This document shows positions 11,418-20,396 of a stretch of DNA of 64,000 nucleotides, one piece after another. How positions within the stretch are numbered: the stretch's first letter is position 1; each line of letters begins with the position of its first letter. The notes below the pieces were generated by a model. The model had not been told where the DNA came from and searched no databases. It saw nothing but the letters and a program-made list of their open reading frames with translations. The stretch comes from Thozetella sp. PMI_491 (lineage: Eukaryota; Ascomycota; Sordariomycetes; Chaetosphaeriales; Chaetosphaeriaceae): assembly GCA_021432635.1 (NCBI GenBank), contig MU270022.1, positions 62,001-126,000 of the forward strand, given 5' to 3'. A program made the translations under genes and the position numbers.

Positions 11418-12420
11418 TTATGAGGGTGCTAGACCGTCGAAGAACTTAACCAAGCCCATAGCGGCGCCGGCCGCGGCGCCCCCGACGATGACCATCTGCA
11501 CACCGCCGGAGACCCCCTTGAGCACGCACCTGCTGCCGCTCCAGCCTGTCACCACACAGGTTTTGCAGTAACCGAAAAGGAAGAGCGTTACAGCCATGAC
11601 GGCGACGCTGATCCACAGGCCCATCATTAGGTCCTGGACGAAGAAGTAGGGTGCGAGGGGGAGCAGGCCGCCGAAGAAGTAGCCCATGGCGATGGTCATG
11701 GCCGAGACGAAGGCGCGCGATGAAGGTGGCTCCTCGGCGCAGTGCTGGAACTGCATGAGGAAGTCGACCAACAGAGGCGACCTCGTCATGTGGGTGGTTA
11801 GGTCATCGAGTGTGGAGGGCGGCAGCGAGTACTGGCTGAAGACGTTGCGGACGCGAGCCTCGGCTGCCTTGGGGTTGGTCTTGACGAGGGCCTGAGTCTG
11901 GCTGCGAGTCTCTTTATAGGACGCCCTATCGAAGAGAAAAACAGAGGTTAGCTGGGCTGGTTCGGGGAGGCAAACTCTTCGGGAGTGGGTCTCCTTACGC
12001 TTCGCTCTTGGCTCCCAAGTATCCTCCCAGTCCCATCGAGATGGCGCCGGCAATCAACTCGGCCAGGCCGCCGAAGATGACAACCCTGGTGTTGCCAAGC
12101 GCCGAGAGGCCGGCTGTGAGGGCGAAGGGCACCGTGAGGCCATCTGAAAGGCCGATGGTGGCGTCTGAGATGATGCGAGGGTCGATTCTGAACGGGCCAG
12201 ACTCCTCGTCCTCGTCTCGGAGCTCGTCGTCCAGCAGGGCCTCGCTCAGGGCATCGGTTTGCGACTCTAGATCTCCCCTTCTCGTCGTAGAAGAGTCCCG
12301 AGAGGTGCCTTCGTCGCTGTCTCGCCGCCTGATGCGACGGGCGTCGGCGCCCTCAGCCGGGGGCGTGCAGGTGCCGTACTGGCTGCCCACAACGGCGTTT
12401 TTCAAGGCGGCCAGCGACAT
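11418..12420 (-). CDS. ccc1: Vacuolar iron transporter, Ccc1/VIT1 family
   Basis: This transporter moves Fe2+ (and Mn2+) from the cytosol into the vacuole, protecting against iron toxicity. Exons are 12420-11999 and 11925-11418, giving 309 aa. The intron at 11998-11926 is 73 bp (GTAAGG...TAG). Residues 1-78 are a hydrophilic acidic tail. The VIT1/CCC1 signature follows: ISDATIGLSDGLTVPFALTA (residues 84-103), then FGGLAELIAGAISMGLGGYL (116-135) and GAKSEA. A cytosolic helical segment comes next (QALVKTNPKAAEARVRNVFS), and then three further membrane segments, including GYFFGGLLPLAPYFF and GAAAGAAMGLVKFFDG near the C terminus. Length and topology fit the family (about five membrane helices). 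A CCAATCAG box lies about 475 bp upstream, which fits the CCAAT-binding complex/HapX control known for cccA, but this is inferred. Confidence 0.93.
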
Positions 12421-13745
12421 GTTTTGGCTGGTCGCGGGGCACTGATAGGGCGCGAGGTTTGGTTTTTTCCCACCAGAGGTGCTGATGGTCCGAAGGGGGG
12501 TAGTCCAAGAAGAAGGAGAAGGGGAACAGCTCTGTTCTTCTCAGCCAAGGCGGCGCTGGGGGAAAGCTATTAGAGGTGCTAAGGGACTAATGGACTGAGA
12601 GAGCCGTGCGAGGGACGAGCTCTGTGTCGTGACTCGCGTCTTGAAATTGTTTGTTCTGCGTTTCAACCTCGACCGCGAGATATCGCGGACAAGAAGATAT
12701 AGATGAAGGGGGGCAAGGGCGAAAAGGTTGCTGAGCTGCAAGCAGGGCGGATTCTCAGTTTGGCGGTGAATTGCCTTCCCGTCGCGGTGTTCTGGCGTAG
12801 CTTTGTCGCCGTACACTGGCACGGAAGGCCGTCACTTACACGCCCTAGGAGCCGGATCCGAGGGCGAGACCGGTCAGCAGAAATGGCGGGGTTCTGATTG
12901 GTCAAGCTGGTAGTAGTTCGCCTCTAGGGTTGTTCCTCATAAGTAAAGCCCGATACGGCCGACTAGGAGGATGTGTCGTTATGCTGCCTGCTGTCCGGAC
13001 TGCATAGGACTGCGGCGAGACTATTGTTTGACGTGTCCGACTGTCTTACGTTGTGTTGGTGACGCCGCGCCGATCGTGGTGTTAAATAGGGACTCTCGCT
13101 TCTTGGAAGGATGACGGCATTGCCTCTCGAATTACCCACCCCCTGCGCTTTCCCTCCGTCCCGCCCCTGGGCCTTTTAACCTCCGACCTCCGACCGCAGG
13201 TGGCCCGACCATCTCGTCAGAGACAATCACTCACGTTGTCGGGCGCGTGGTAGAAGCTGCTAGACGTAACACAGAGGGCCACTAAAAAGAAAAGCACCCC
13301 CAACCCATGGATTGCTAACGTGGGCATGATGATGGTGCCTAGAGGGCGGCCACCTCATCGCTTTGCGTCCGAGCCGAGCACCGAGCACCACCCGAACCTG
13401 GTTCTGGCTCTAAGGCCGGGTCCACCGTTATCCCCAGTACCGGCCGAAACAGCTCCTTCAGAGCCCGAAGCTGGCGGAGGGCGGCGCCTCGCAACACGCC
13501 GGTTCGCCCGGGGAACAGCTCGGGGTTTGACTTGGCCCACTCACCCAATTGGCTTTGCTTCACAATCAACGTGTGTCTTGAAATAGGTACTGCAGAGTGG
13601 TGGTATTTATTCGCTGTCATCCCCCGCCATAGCACGTCTCCCCAAATCTCCCCCGTTCGTGTGTAGCCACGTTTTGCGCTCGCTGTCCGGCGGCTTAGTG
13701 CCGGCGCGCGACGAGCTGCCGAGCCCCGACGACCATGCGCGGGGT
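12421..13745. other. Intergenic, ccc1 promoter region
   Basis: About 1.3 kb holding the ccc1 promoter and the 3' region of the small gene at 13746. The palindromic CGCGAGATATCGCGG is at about 12670-12684, and a CCAATCAG box (minus strand) is at 12894-12901. Short frames are overlapping and lack domains. Confidence 0.5.
12894..12901 (-). promoter_or_regulatory. CCAAT box upstream of ccc1
   Basis: The minus strand reads CCAATCAG about 475 bp upstream of the ccc1 ATG. The core matches the CCAAT-binding complex site. In Aspergillus this complex with HapX controls the Ccc1 homologue, so a role in iron regulation is plausible. Chance occurrence of an 8-mer cannot be excluded. Confidence 0.35.
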
Positions 13746-13967
13746 CTAGGCCCCTCCTTCGCGCTTCGCGTATTCCTCCTCGATCAGCTCTTCGTACTGC
13801 CTGTCCGCTTCCTTCTCTGCCTCTGTCTTCGGCCTGGTTATTCCGGCGCCTGTGTCCACTCCAGCGCCGGTTGGTCGATCGCTGAGAGGGCTCGGGTCGT
13901 TGTTGGCCATTTTGGGTGTTGTCTCGCGAGGCGTGGCGCCCGGGTTGTTGGTTGCGGATGCCGACAT
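13746..13967 (-). CDS. Small conserved-type protein ending in EEYAKREGGA (73 aa)
   Basis: I take the start at 13967 (GCCATGTCG). The frame stays open further upstream to 14408, but that upstream part looks like untranslated sequence in composition (Arg/Gly/Pro-rich, no pattern). The 73 residues are MSASATNNP, a disordered Pro/Thr stretch, then a charged helix KTEAEKEADRQYEELIEEEY ending AKREGGA. The acidic C-terminal helix resembles small fungal proteins of unknown function that I recall only in general terms. No targeting signal or membrane segment is visible. The gene lies between ccc1 and the hypothetical gene at 14502, all on the minus strand. Confidence 0.6.
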   Translation of the reverse strand: MSASATNNPGATPRETTPKMANNDPSPLSDRPTGAGVDTGAGITRPKTEAEKEADRQYEELIEEEYAKREGGA

Positions 13968-14501
13968 GGCGACTTTATCGGCCAAGCTGGTGCGACCGCG
14001 GCCTGCTTGTTGAATAATGTTTCTTCTTCTCTGCTTCTGGCTAGCTCCTTGTATGGGCCTCACGTTTTCCTCCCTTCTACCTTTTCCCTTGGGTTCGGTG
14101 CAAGGTTTTCTTGTATTTATAGGGCGATTTAGAGTGAAGTATGACGAGGAAGCCCTGTAAGTGTGGAGAAGGGAGCCTGTTAGAACCGTATCGTCCCCAG
14201 CGTAACCACCTTTTCTACCACCAGTCAAATGACCGGCGCATGACGGACGACGCCACCTGCCAACGTAACACGACCCCGGCGTGATTCGAAGGCCGGCTCG
14301 TTCATATAGAATACCATTTAAGCGGCGCTTCGATCCCATGTGATCCTCCAATTGCGGGCCCCGCTTAAAATGAGGCTCCTTCGCCTCCGGGGGCGACGAT
14401 TTCGTCATCGAAAGGCCACCGCTGCGAGATGCACTCGCAGGGTCAAGTCTGTCCGTATGTAGATACCTAGGCTGAGAACCGCGAGGGACATCTACGAGAA
14501 G
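13968..14501. other. Intergenic / upstream of small gene
   Basis: About 530 bp between two minus-strand genes. It contains the in-frame upstream extension of the 73-aa gene (open to 14408), which I treat as leader sequence. Nothing else is recognised. Confidence 0.4.
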
Positions 14502-15584
14502 TCAGCCTCGTTTGTTTCCCCTGTGCAGCCTGGCCGCTAGTCCTTTTAGCTCCTGTAGCTGGTGCGTCCGTCTGGGCTGCCTTTCGCACCTATCACCCTC
14601 CAGATGAGTCGGTCCAGAGTTTCGGAAGGACGTGACTTCCGAAAATCCCGAATATGACGACGACTCATCGGCCAGGACTGTACTCTTCTCGGAATCAGAG
14701 CTAGCCACCAAAGGTCCTTGGGGCTTGCCGCTGCGGCTGTCCGCATTATCGCTGTGCACGCCATGGGTTGCTAGCATCAGGAAAGATACGCCAGTTTTAT
14801 CTTCTTCTTCATCCTGGCTCTTCTCCAGCATATGACTGCTGTGTTGGATCGTAAGCGCTTGGAACTCCGTTACGAGGCTCTCGTTGCCATACGGTGCTTG
14901 GTCTTCCTTGGCGTCCACTGCATTCTCCTCCCCTTCGGCGTCCGCGTCCCTGTCTGCCGCATCGTGTCTCCCAATGTCTTCGTAGCCGCTGCAATCTGAG
15001 GAAAATTCGGAGTCCTCGACGAGGTCGTCCTCCCACTCGGATGCTTCACTGGGGTATCTGTCCGAGGCGAGCTCGAATGACGCCATCATGGGCTCCTTGT
15101 TCACCGAAACCATGTCCAGAGACACCAGTACGTCTCCTGAATGCGTGACATCCTCCTGCTCTAGTTGAGCCATTGGTTCTAAGGGCCACGCTGTTTCGGG
15201 ATGTCCCAACTGGCGCTCTAGCATGCGCGTGTCGATGAAGATTTCTAGAAAGCGGCGTCGATTGATGTGAACATGGCTTCGTAGACAGCTGAGAGCTCTA
15301 TTGCACTCTGTCTCCACCCTGCGAGCCACATTGTACTGGTGACCTGGGTCTCCTGAACTCTCTTCCAGCAGAGCTTTGCTGCACATCTGGGACGAGGCCA
15401 GGCACGCTTCGAGCTTCTCGATTGTGGCCCCCCTTGAAAGTCCCAGGTTGGATTCCATGGCTTCGTTCACCGTAGACTGAAGTTTGGCTAGCTTCTTTTC
15501 CAATACCTGGGCTTTTTCGGCACCTTGCCGCTCCAAACAGCAGAGCATGGGGAAGGAAGAAACCAAGAACGACAGCAGATTCAT
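14502..15584 (-). CDS. Hypothetical acidic protein with N-terminal helical domain (360 aa)
   Basis: This is a 360-codon open frame whose function I do not recognise. Residues 20-130 look folded and helical (QVLEKKLAKLQSTVNEAMES, then NVARRVETECNRALSCLRS). Residues 150-300 are acidic and Ser-rich (SEWEDDLVEDSEF, DADAEGEENAVDAKED), and the tail is basic. The general plan recalls the non-enzymatic N-terminal helical domains common in filamentous fungi, but I cannot assign a family. The 5' end is uncertain. A GTAAGT lies just upstream of the ATG on the coding strand (CGCTG then GTAAGTAG), so an upstream exon could exist, with the true second exon starting inside the first 30 residues. The first residues (MNLLSFLVSSFPMLCC) would then be intron sequence. 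Confidence 0.55.
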   Translation of the reverse strand: MNLLSFLVSSFPMLCCLERQGAEKAQVLEKKLAKLQSTVNEAMESNLGLSRGATIEKLEACLASSQMCSKALLEESSGDPGHQYNVARRVETECNRALSCLRSHVHINRRRFLEIFIDTRMLERQLGHPETAWPLEPMAQLEQEDVTHSGDVLVSLDMVSVNKEPMMASFELASDRYPSEASEWEDDLVEDSEFSSDCSGYEDIGRHDAADRDADAEGEENAVDAKEDQAPYGNESLVTEFQALTIQHSSHMLEKSQDEEEDKTGVSFLMLATHGVHSDNADSRSGKPQGPLVASSDSEKSTVLADESSSYSGFSEVTSFRNSGPTHLEGDRCERQPRRTHQLQELKGLAARLHRGNKRG

Positions 15585-16458
15585 GCCATCTACTTACCAG
15601 CGGTTGTTAAAAAAAACATGGCACTCGCCTATAGCACGCTTGGGTGTTTAAACATGGTGTACATTCTTTCTCCGAATCGCCTCCTACCTCGGAGATGGGG
15701 AAGACGTAGCCGTGGCTCGAGGTAAAGCATGGCCCATCTTGTCAGTGGCCTTTCCCTACCTTAGCTCTCCCACAGTAGAAATCGTTGAGCTCAGACTCTT
15801 TCTAGCTTTAGGCGACGACCCAAGTTTCCAAAGATGATATGTTGCCTCTTGGGAATTGTGAAAATGGGGTCTCCGAGGTTAATACTCGGGGGGTATGCTC
15901 GTAGGACACGCCATGCCATGCCTGTTCTGCCGTCTAGTGTAGCATGTACAAACAGCCATTTGTAACCAGTGCTTGTGTTGCTTTTGAAGTCGAGCTGACC
16001 TCGTGTATTCGGCATCGAATAGATAGTGCCCCTCTGTAACTAGTATAGCTACCTACCTACCAAAGGTATGGGCAGGGCGTGGGAGCTGACTCCTTGTCGG
16101 TTGTCGGAACAGTGGAGTTCAGCCATTGAAATACAGGACTGCACATGCTGGGTGGCCACTGCGTAGGCGATTAGATCGGCGTTAAAGGGACTGCCGGTTG
16201 CTGTTGGCCAAACTGTTAGTAAGAGCCTCTCCCATTTAGTCAGAATGTTGCGGTGGAAAGAGCTAGTGGGCCTGATTTGTAAGTCTTTGGTTGGAAAGCC
16301 AACTAGAATAATGTGGGGCCGACGCACCGCTGCATCCGTCAGATTCGGGGTGCCATGTGAAGCTCAAGGCCCCTTCTTAGTAACACCCACCGGCAGAACA
16401 GCGCCGGCACCCTCGTGCGCTTGTAAGTGCATCGCCATTGGATCGTGAGAAAGCAAAG
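15585..16458. other. Intergenic, no supported gene
   Basis: About 0.9 kb between divergent genes. A short CTACCTACC repeat occurs at about 16050-16060. No domain-bearing frame was found. Confidence 0.5.
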
Positions 16459-16683
16459 ATGCCGTCAATTCTGATGGTAGGGTCCCCGCTGGGCCGAGAT
16501 GTGAGTATAAGGAGACTCACACTCGCCCTCTCCTGCCCGAGATTGTTGTCCACTGCCAGCCCTGCTCGTCCGCCGCTCATCCGACACAGCCAAAGGAACA
16601 GTACCCTTCCTCACAACTTGCTTAGGCCAGTCGCCACGCTCCGGCAGCGTAGCACCCCATTTTCCACATCTAGCCCAGCAGCC
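16459..16683 (+). other. In-frame N-terminal extension of the GST, candidate mitochondrial presequence
   Basis: The frame of the GST stays open upstream of its ATG at 16684 for 75 codons from an ATG at 16459, and the frame is also open back to an ATG at 16438. The 75 residues contain ten Arg and one acidic residue, many Ser/Thr/Leu, and end RQRSTPFSTSSPAA. This is the composition of a mitochondrial targeting peptide with an R-x-x-S/T-type cleavage region. Use of the upstream ATG would give a 344-aa mitochondrial form and use of 16684 a 269-aa cytosolic form. Which is used cannot be read from DNA alone. Confidence 0.5.
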
Positions 16684-17807
16684 ATGGCCGAGCCAACTGG
16701 CCTAATTGCCAACTCTGGCATTGAGCTCTTGACTTTCAGTGAGTGATGTTGTTACATGTTGCTTAGTCCGCGCCATCGCTTGTCCCCGACGAGTGAGGGG
16801 ATAATGGCGGAGGCCTTCCTTCATTGGCCGCTTCCGAGCCACTCCCAGAACGAGTCTCCCATACTCATCCCGCACTAGGCACTCCCAACGGCTACAAGGC
16901 CTCCATCCTGTTGGAGGAGCTCAAGGAAGCCTACGGCAAGGACTATACATGGCAGTCCATCAACATCAGCAAGAACACCCAGAAGGAACCCTGGTACACG
17001 GCGATCAACCCCAATGGCCGCATCCCGGCCATTGTCGACCACGACCGCAACGGCTTCGCTGTCTTCGAAGGCCTGGCCATATTAACCTACCTTACACGCC
17101 ATTATGACCCGGAGTATAAGTTTAGCTTCCCCGTCGACTCGGACGACTACTCGGTTGCTGAGCAGTGGATGTCGTGGCAGCACGGCGGCATCGGTCCCAT
17201 GTTAGCCCCCCCCCCCCCCCTTCTGACGCCCACTGGCGACTAAGTCATATCTTGGCTNNNNNNNNNNNNNNNNNNNNNNNNNNNNNNNNNNNNNNNNNNN
17301 NNNNNNTCCCCTTCTGACGCCCACTGGCGACTAAGTCATATCTTGGCTAAGTACTTTGCTAACTTTCAAAATAGGCAAGGCCAAGCCGGTCATTTCATTC
17401 TCTTCGCAAAGGAGAAAATCCCCTACGGTGCCCAGCGCTATCTCGGCGAGACGGAGCGGCTGTACGGTGTGCTGGATGCGCGTTTAAAGGATCGTGACTG
17501 GGTGGCCGGCCCCGGCCGTGGAAAGTACTCGATCGCCGACATGTCGCTGGCCGGTTGGGTTAACGGCGCCAGCCACGTTGGAATTGACTTTGACCAATTC
17601 CCCAATGTGAAGGCTTGGTTCCAGCGCCTGTGGGACCGCCCTGCCACCCGCCGCGGCTTCTCCATCCCTACTCTCAACGGCCTAGGTAACATACCTCGTG
17701 CGCAGCGCCTGGCTGAAGACGCAGAGTTCAGGCAGAAGGTGGAGGAGACTAAGAAGTTTGTTGACGACGCGAAGGTGCAGTATGGCTACAAGTACAGCTC
17801 CCCGTGA
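16684..17807 (+). CDS. Glutathione S-transferase, Ure2-like
   Basis: This is a two-domain GST of the fungal Ure2p-like group, conjugating or reducing substrates with glutathione. Exons are 16684-16738, 16879-17200 and 17375-17807, giving 269 aa from MAEPTG. Intron 1 (16739-16878) joins LTFS to TPNGYKASILLEEL, the thioredoxin-fold start. NPNGRIPAIVDHD carries the cis-Pro, and FEGLAILTYL is the glutathione-binding E-(S/G) region. QHGGIGPMQGQAGHF is rebuilt only if intron 2 runs from GTTAGC at 17201 to TAG at 17374. The C-terminal helical domain includes GETERLYGVLDARL, YSIADMSLAGWV and FPNVKAWFQRL. The assembly gap lies wholly inside intron 2, so no coding sequence is lost. The gene converges on the DHCR24-like gene. 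Substrate is unknown. Confidence 0.93.
17206..17220 (+). repeat. C homopolymer (15 C) at the assembly break
   Basis: Fifteen C residues start five bases after the 5' splice site of GST intron 2. They lie next to the duplicated arm and the N run, so the homopolymer is the likely cause of the assembly break. Confidence 0.9.
17221..17348. other. Assembly gap (49 N) flanked by a duplicated 37-bp arm
   Basis: N occupies 17258-17306. The 37 bases at 17221-17257 (starting TTCTGACGCC, ending TCTTGGCT) recur identically at 17312-17348, each preceded by CCCC. This is what two contig ends covering the same sequence look like after scaffolding. The true intron is probably the poly-C tract plus one copy of the arm. 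Confidence 0.9.
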
Positions 17808-18178
17808 GCTCGGGCGATAAGAACCGAGGCCGAAGAGGGAAGAAAAGTGATAACGTATCGAGAGCTGCTGTAGTTCGTCTCGGATAGGTCCGAGTCTGTG
17901 TACCAATACATTGCGCAAGGAAGCAAATCTAGCCTGAAAAAAAAAAATCAAGTCTCCATGGCCAGGATATGATGCAGCACATTATCGCCAGGAAATTGGA
18001 GGGTGGACCTACGGTGTTATACATCGAAGACGATCGTAACTGCCCTGCTGAGTGAGAATTGCCATGTTGTACATCTAATATACAATCTGCGCTAGCAGTT
18101 CGCGAGTCTAGTCTAACCTTATGCCAAACACTTCTATCTCACAGCATACAACGGCTTACTTGCCTAATGACCACCCTA
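17808..18178. other. Convergent intergenic spacer
   Basis: 371 bp between the stops of the GST (+) and the DHCR24-like gene (-). It has an A-rich tract at about 17937-17948 and the two 3' regions. No gene is seen. Confidence 0.5.
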
Positions 18179-19738
18179 TCAAGCCTCGTCGCCCTTCCAC
18201 TTCCAGCCCGCCTTTCGGTGTAGCATGTAGTCCTTGCTCTTAATGCTCTGGTAGATCCCCCATAGCCCTCCGACGGGCCACTGTCGCTTTAGCCAGTGTC
18301 GCTTCTTGCCTTGCGCAACCTCGGGATCGACGTGGACCTTGTCCCAGACCGTCGGGAGGTTTGTAGCATGGTACTTAGCCCGCAACGCATCGTACCAGTC
18401 TCGACCACCGTACATGGGCCAGAACTCATCGGGGCCATAATATGTATGAGCATACAGCCACTTCATGCCGCCAAGCTCGCGCACCTTGGCCTCAAGCTCG
18501 CGATTCTTAGCGACAAAGTTCCTGGAATCCTTCGGGCCCCAGCCCCAGACGCCCACGTTGAGCATCATATCCTCTTCGCCAGCGTCCGAGATCTTCTGGG
18601 CGGCCTGACCCTCCACCGGCGGCGTCGTGAACGGGTGGAAGGTGGGCGGTCCTCTCTTCTTGAGGGGACATAGCCACAACGGCCAGATGTCGTGCTCCTT
18701 GGAAGTGTAGTTGACGAACTTTTCGGTGGTCTCAAACGGCATGGCAAGGTCCTGGATGATCAGGCGGGCGCTCTCGCCCGAGCCGTGGAGGGCCCGGTAC
18801 ATCATGCGCGTGTGGAGGAAGTCATCCAGGAACCAGCGGGTAAGGCGAGTGAAAGGCACCATCCAGAAGTACTGGAATGCAAGGGCGCCGACCCAGAAGC
18901 CGCCGCGGTCGTATCGGAACAGGTACTCGCCTAGTGGTACATAGTCGACCGCAACGTTATCTTCAGCCGACTTAGACGGTCCAGCTGCGGACGGCAGGCT
19001 CTTCGTTCGGTCTCGCACGTGCAGGTAGAACCACGGATCCCATGCTCTGCTAAAGGTCTGCGGCTTCACATCCGCCGGCTTCTCGTCGGTCAGAGTTCCC
19101 GTGACGATGACACCGTGGTCCTTGGAAAACAGGATGCCGTCCACGTAGTCGTTCTCGGGCCTGGCGACCTCCTCGCGCACCGCTTGCACCGCCTCGGCCA
19201 AGCTGCTGGTCCGGCGGTACCGCGTCCGCACGTACTTCTTCGCCTCCATCAGGCGCAGCTCGAGGAGAGTGGTCACGCCCAGGGTGCCAACGGCGCCGGC
19301 TGCACCGCGGAACAGGTCGGCTTTGTCGCCGTCCGGGGTAGCAGTGACGACCTCGCCGTCGGCGAGCACCATCTCGACGCTGCGAACGGTGTCGTCAAAG
19401 AAGCCGTGACGGAAGCTGCTGCTCTCGCCCGCCGTGCCGGCGAAGCCGCCACCGGCGGTGATGCCGGGGAACTCCATCACAACAGGAGGCACCAGGCCGT
19501 CCTTGAGCGTGCGGCTGACGAGCGCGTCCATGGGCACGTTGGGCTCAACGAGGGCGATGCGACGCGCCTTGTCGACACTGATGACGTTGGACAGGGCGCT
19601 GATGTCGACGGCACGCGAGTTGCGCGTCGGGCGGGTGCTGTTGGTGCTGCCGTGGAATATTCTGTATGGCTCCGAGCGATCGAAGAAGCCGCGGACCGCC
19701 GTGGCGATCTTGGCCACCGCGCTGCGGTGCCGCTCCAT
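18179..19738 (-). CDS. FAD-linked oxidoreductase, delta(24)-sterol reductase (DHCR24)-like
   Basis: This is an intronless 519-aa member of the PCMH-type FAD-binding family, most like DHCR24/DIMINUTO. Its animal and plant members reduce the C24 double bond of sterols with NADPH. The FAD domain (residues about 25-170) includes NVISVDKARRIALVEPNVPM, FPGITAGGGFAGTAGESSSF, HGFFDDTVRSVEMVLADGEV and RGAAGAVGTLGVTTLLELRL, all close to family blocks. The C-terminal part has GGMKWLYAHTYYGPDEFW and YDALRAKYHATNLP, also typical. The protein begins almost at the FAD domain and lacks the N-terminal membrane helix of human DHCR24. Ergosterol synthesis does not need DHCR24 (C24 is methylated and reduced by Erg6/Erg4), so the substrate here is unclear. 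The start at 19738 (GCTCTATGGAG after reverse complement) gives a family-length protein. Confidence 0.88.
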   Translation of the reverse strand: MERHRSAVAKIATAVRGFFDRSEPYRIFHGSTNSTRPTRNSRAVDISALSNVISVDKARRIALVEPNVPMDALVSRTLKDGLVPPVVMEFPGITAGGGFAGTAGESSSFRHGFFDDTVRSVEMVLADGEVVTATPDGDKADLFRGAAGAVGTLGVTTLLELRLMEAKKYVRTRYRRTSSLAEAVQAVREEVARPENDYVDGILFSKDHGVIVTGTLTDEKPADVKPQTFSRAWDPWFYLHVRDRTKSLPSAAGPSKSAEDNVAVDYVPLGEYLFRYDRGGFWVGALAFQYFWMVPFTRLTRWFLDDFLHTRMMYRALHGSGESARLIIQDLAMPFETTEKFVNYTSKEHDIWPLWLCPLKKRGPPTFHPFTTPPVEGQAAQKISDAGEEDMMLNVGVWGWGPKDSRNFVAKNRELEAKVRELGGMKWLYAHTYYGPDEFWPMYGGRDWYDALRAKYHATNLPTVWDKVHVDPEVAQGKKRHWLKRQWPVGGLWGIYQSIKSKDYMLHRKAGWKWKGDEA

Positions 19739-20396
19739 AGCGAAAGAGGGTGGTTCAGTGTATCAATTTTCCGTCCCGGTAAAAGTGTAGCGATGCTGGG
19801 GGGGTTGCAGTTGTTTTACTGTTCGGTGCGCCTCATCCCAGGTAACGGTATGGCTCCCAGCTCCGAGGTTGTCACGTAAAATTTTTGGTCCCAATTCGTG
19901 TACCTTGCAGATTTGGTAACACCTTCCCTGGCGTGGTGCTGAATCCACCCAATCGTGCCTAAGTATTAGGTGAGGTATAGCGCTTGTCGCCCCACATCTA
20001 CGCTACAAACGTCTGGCTGGTCTTCATTCTACAGAAGGGACCTCTCTCAGCGCCACACTGTATAAGCACGCAAAGGGGATATTTGCGCCCATTATGGGAT
20101 CTTCGCATCTTCATCATTATTAGTCCGTAATGCCCTCTTCCTGAAATGAGTAAGCCAACCAATGAACAGCACCCCAACGACTCCTGCACTAAGTTGGCAT
20201 GTATCTAAGTCGCATTCTAAGACGGCTGCCGCTCCATCCGGAAGCTGTAAAAACCAGGGCTGCGTCTTGGTTCTCGTCCTCTCTCCGATCCGGAGTCACG
20301 GCACAGGCCAAGGCCAATACCACCAGTGCCGCGTTGGTCGCACGAAGCACAGCATCTTCGGGCACAGGATGTCATTTCGACCTGTACCACTCTGCT
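19739..20396. other. Intergenic, no supported gene
   Basis: 658 bp between two minus-strand genes. It contains the promoter of the DHCR24-like gene and the 3' region of the esterase. No domain-bearing frame was seen. Confidence 0.5.

Noticed and set aside
19019-19879. 286-codon plus-strand frame antisense to the DHCR24-like gene
   Set aside because: It is a shadow of the minus-strand gene, produced by strong GC bias at third codon positions. It has no domain, and the opposite frame matches a known family along its length.
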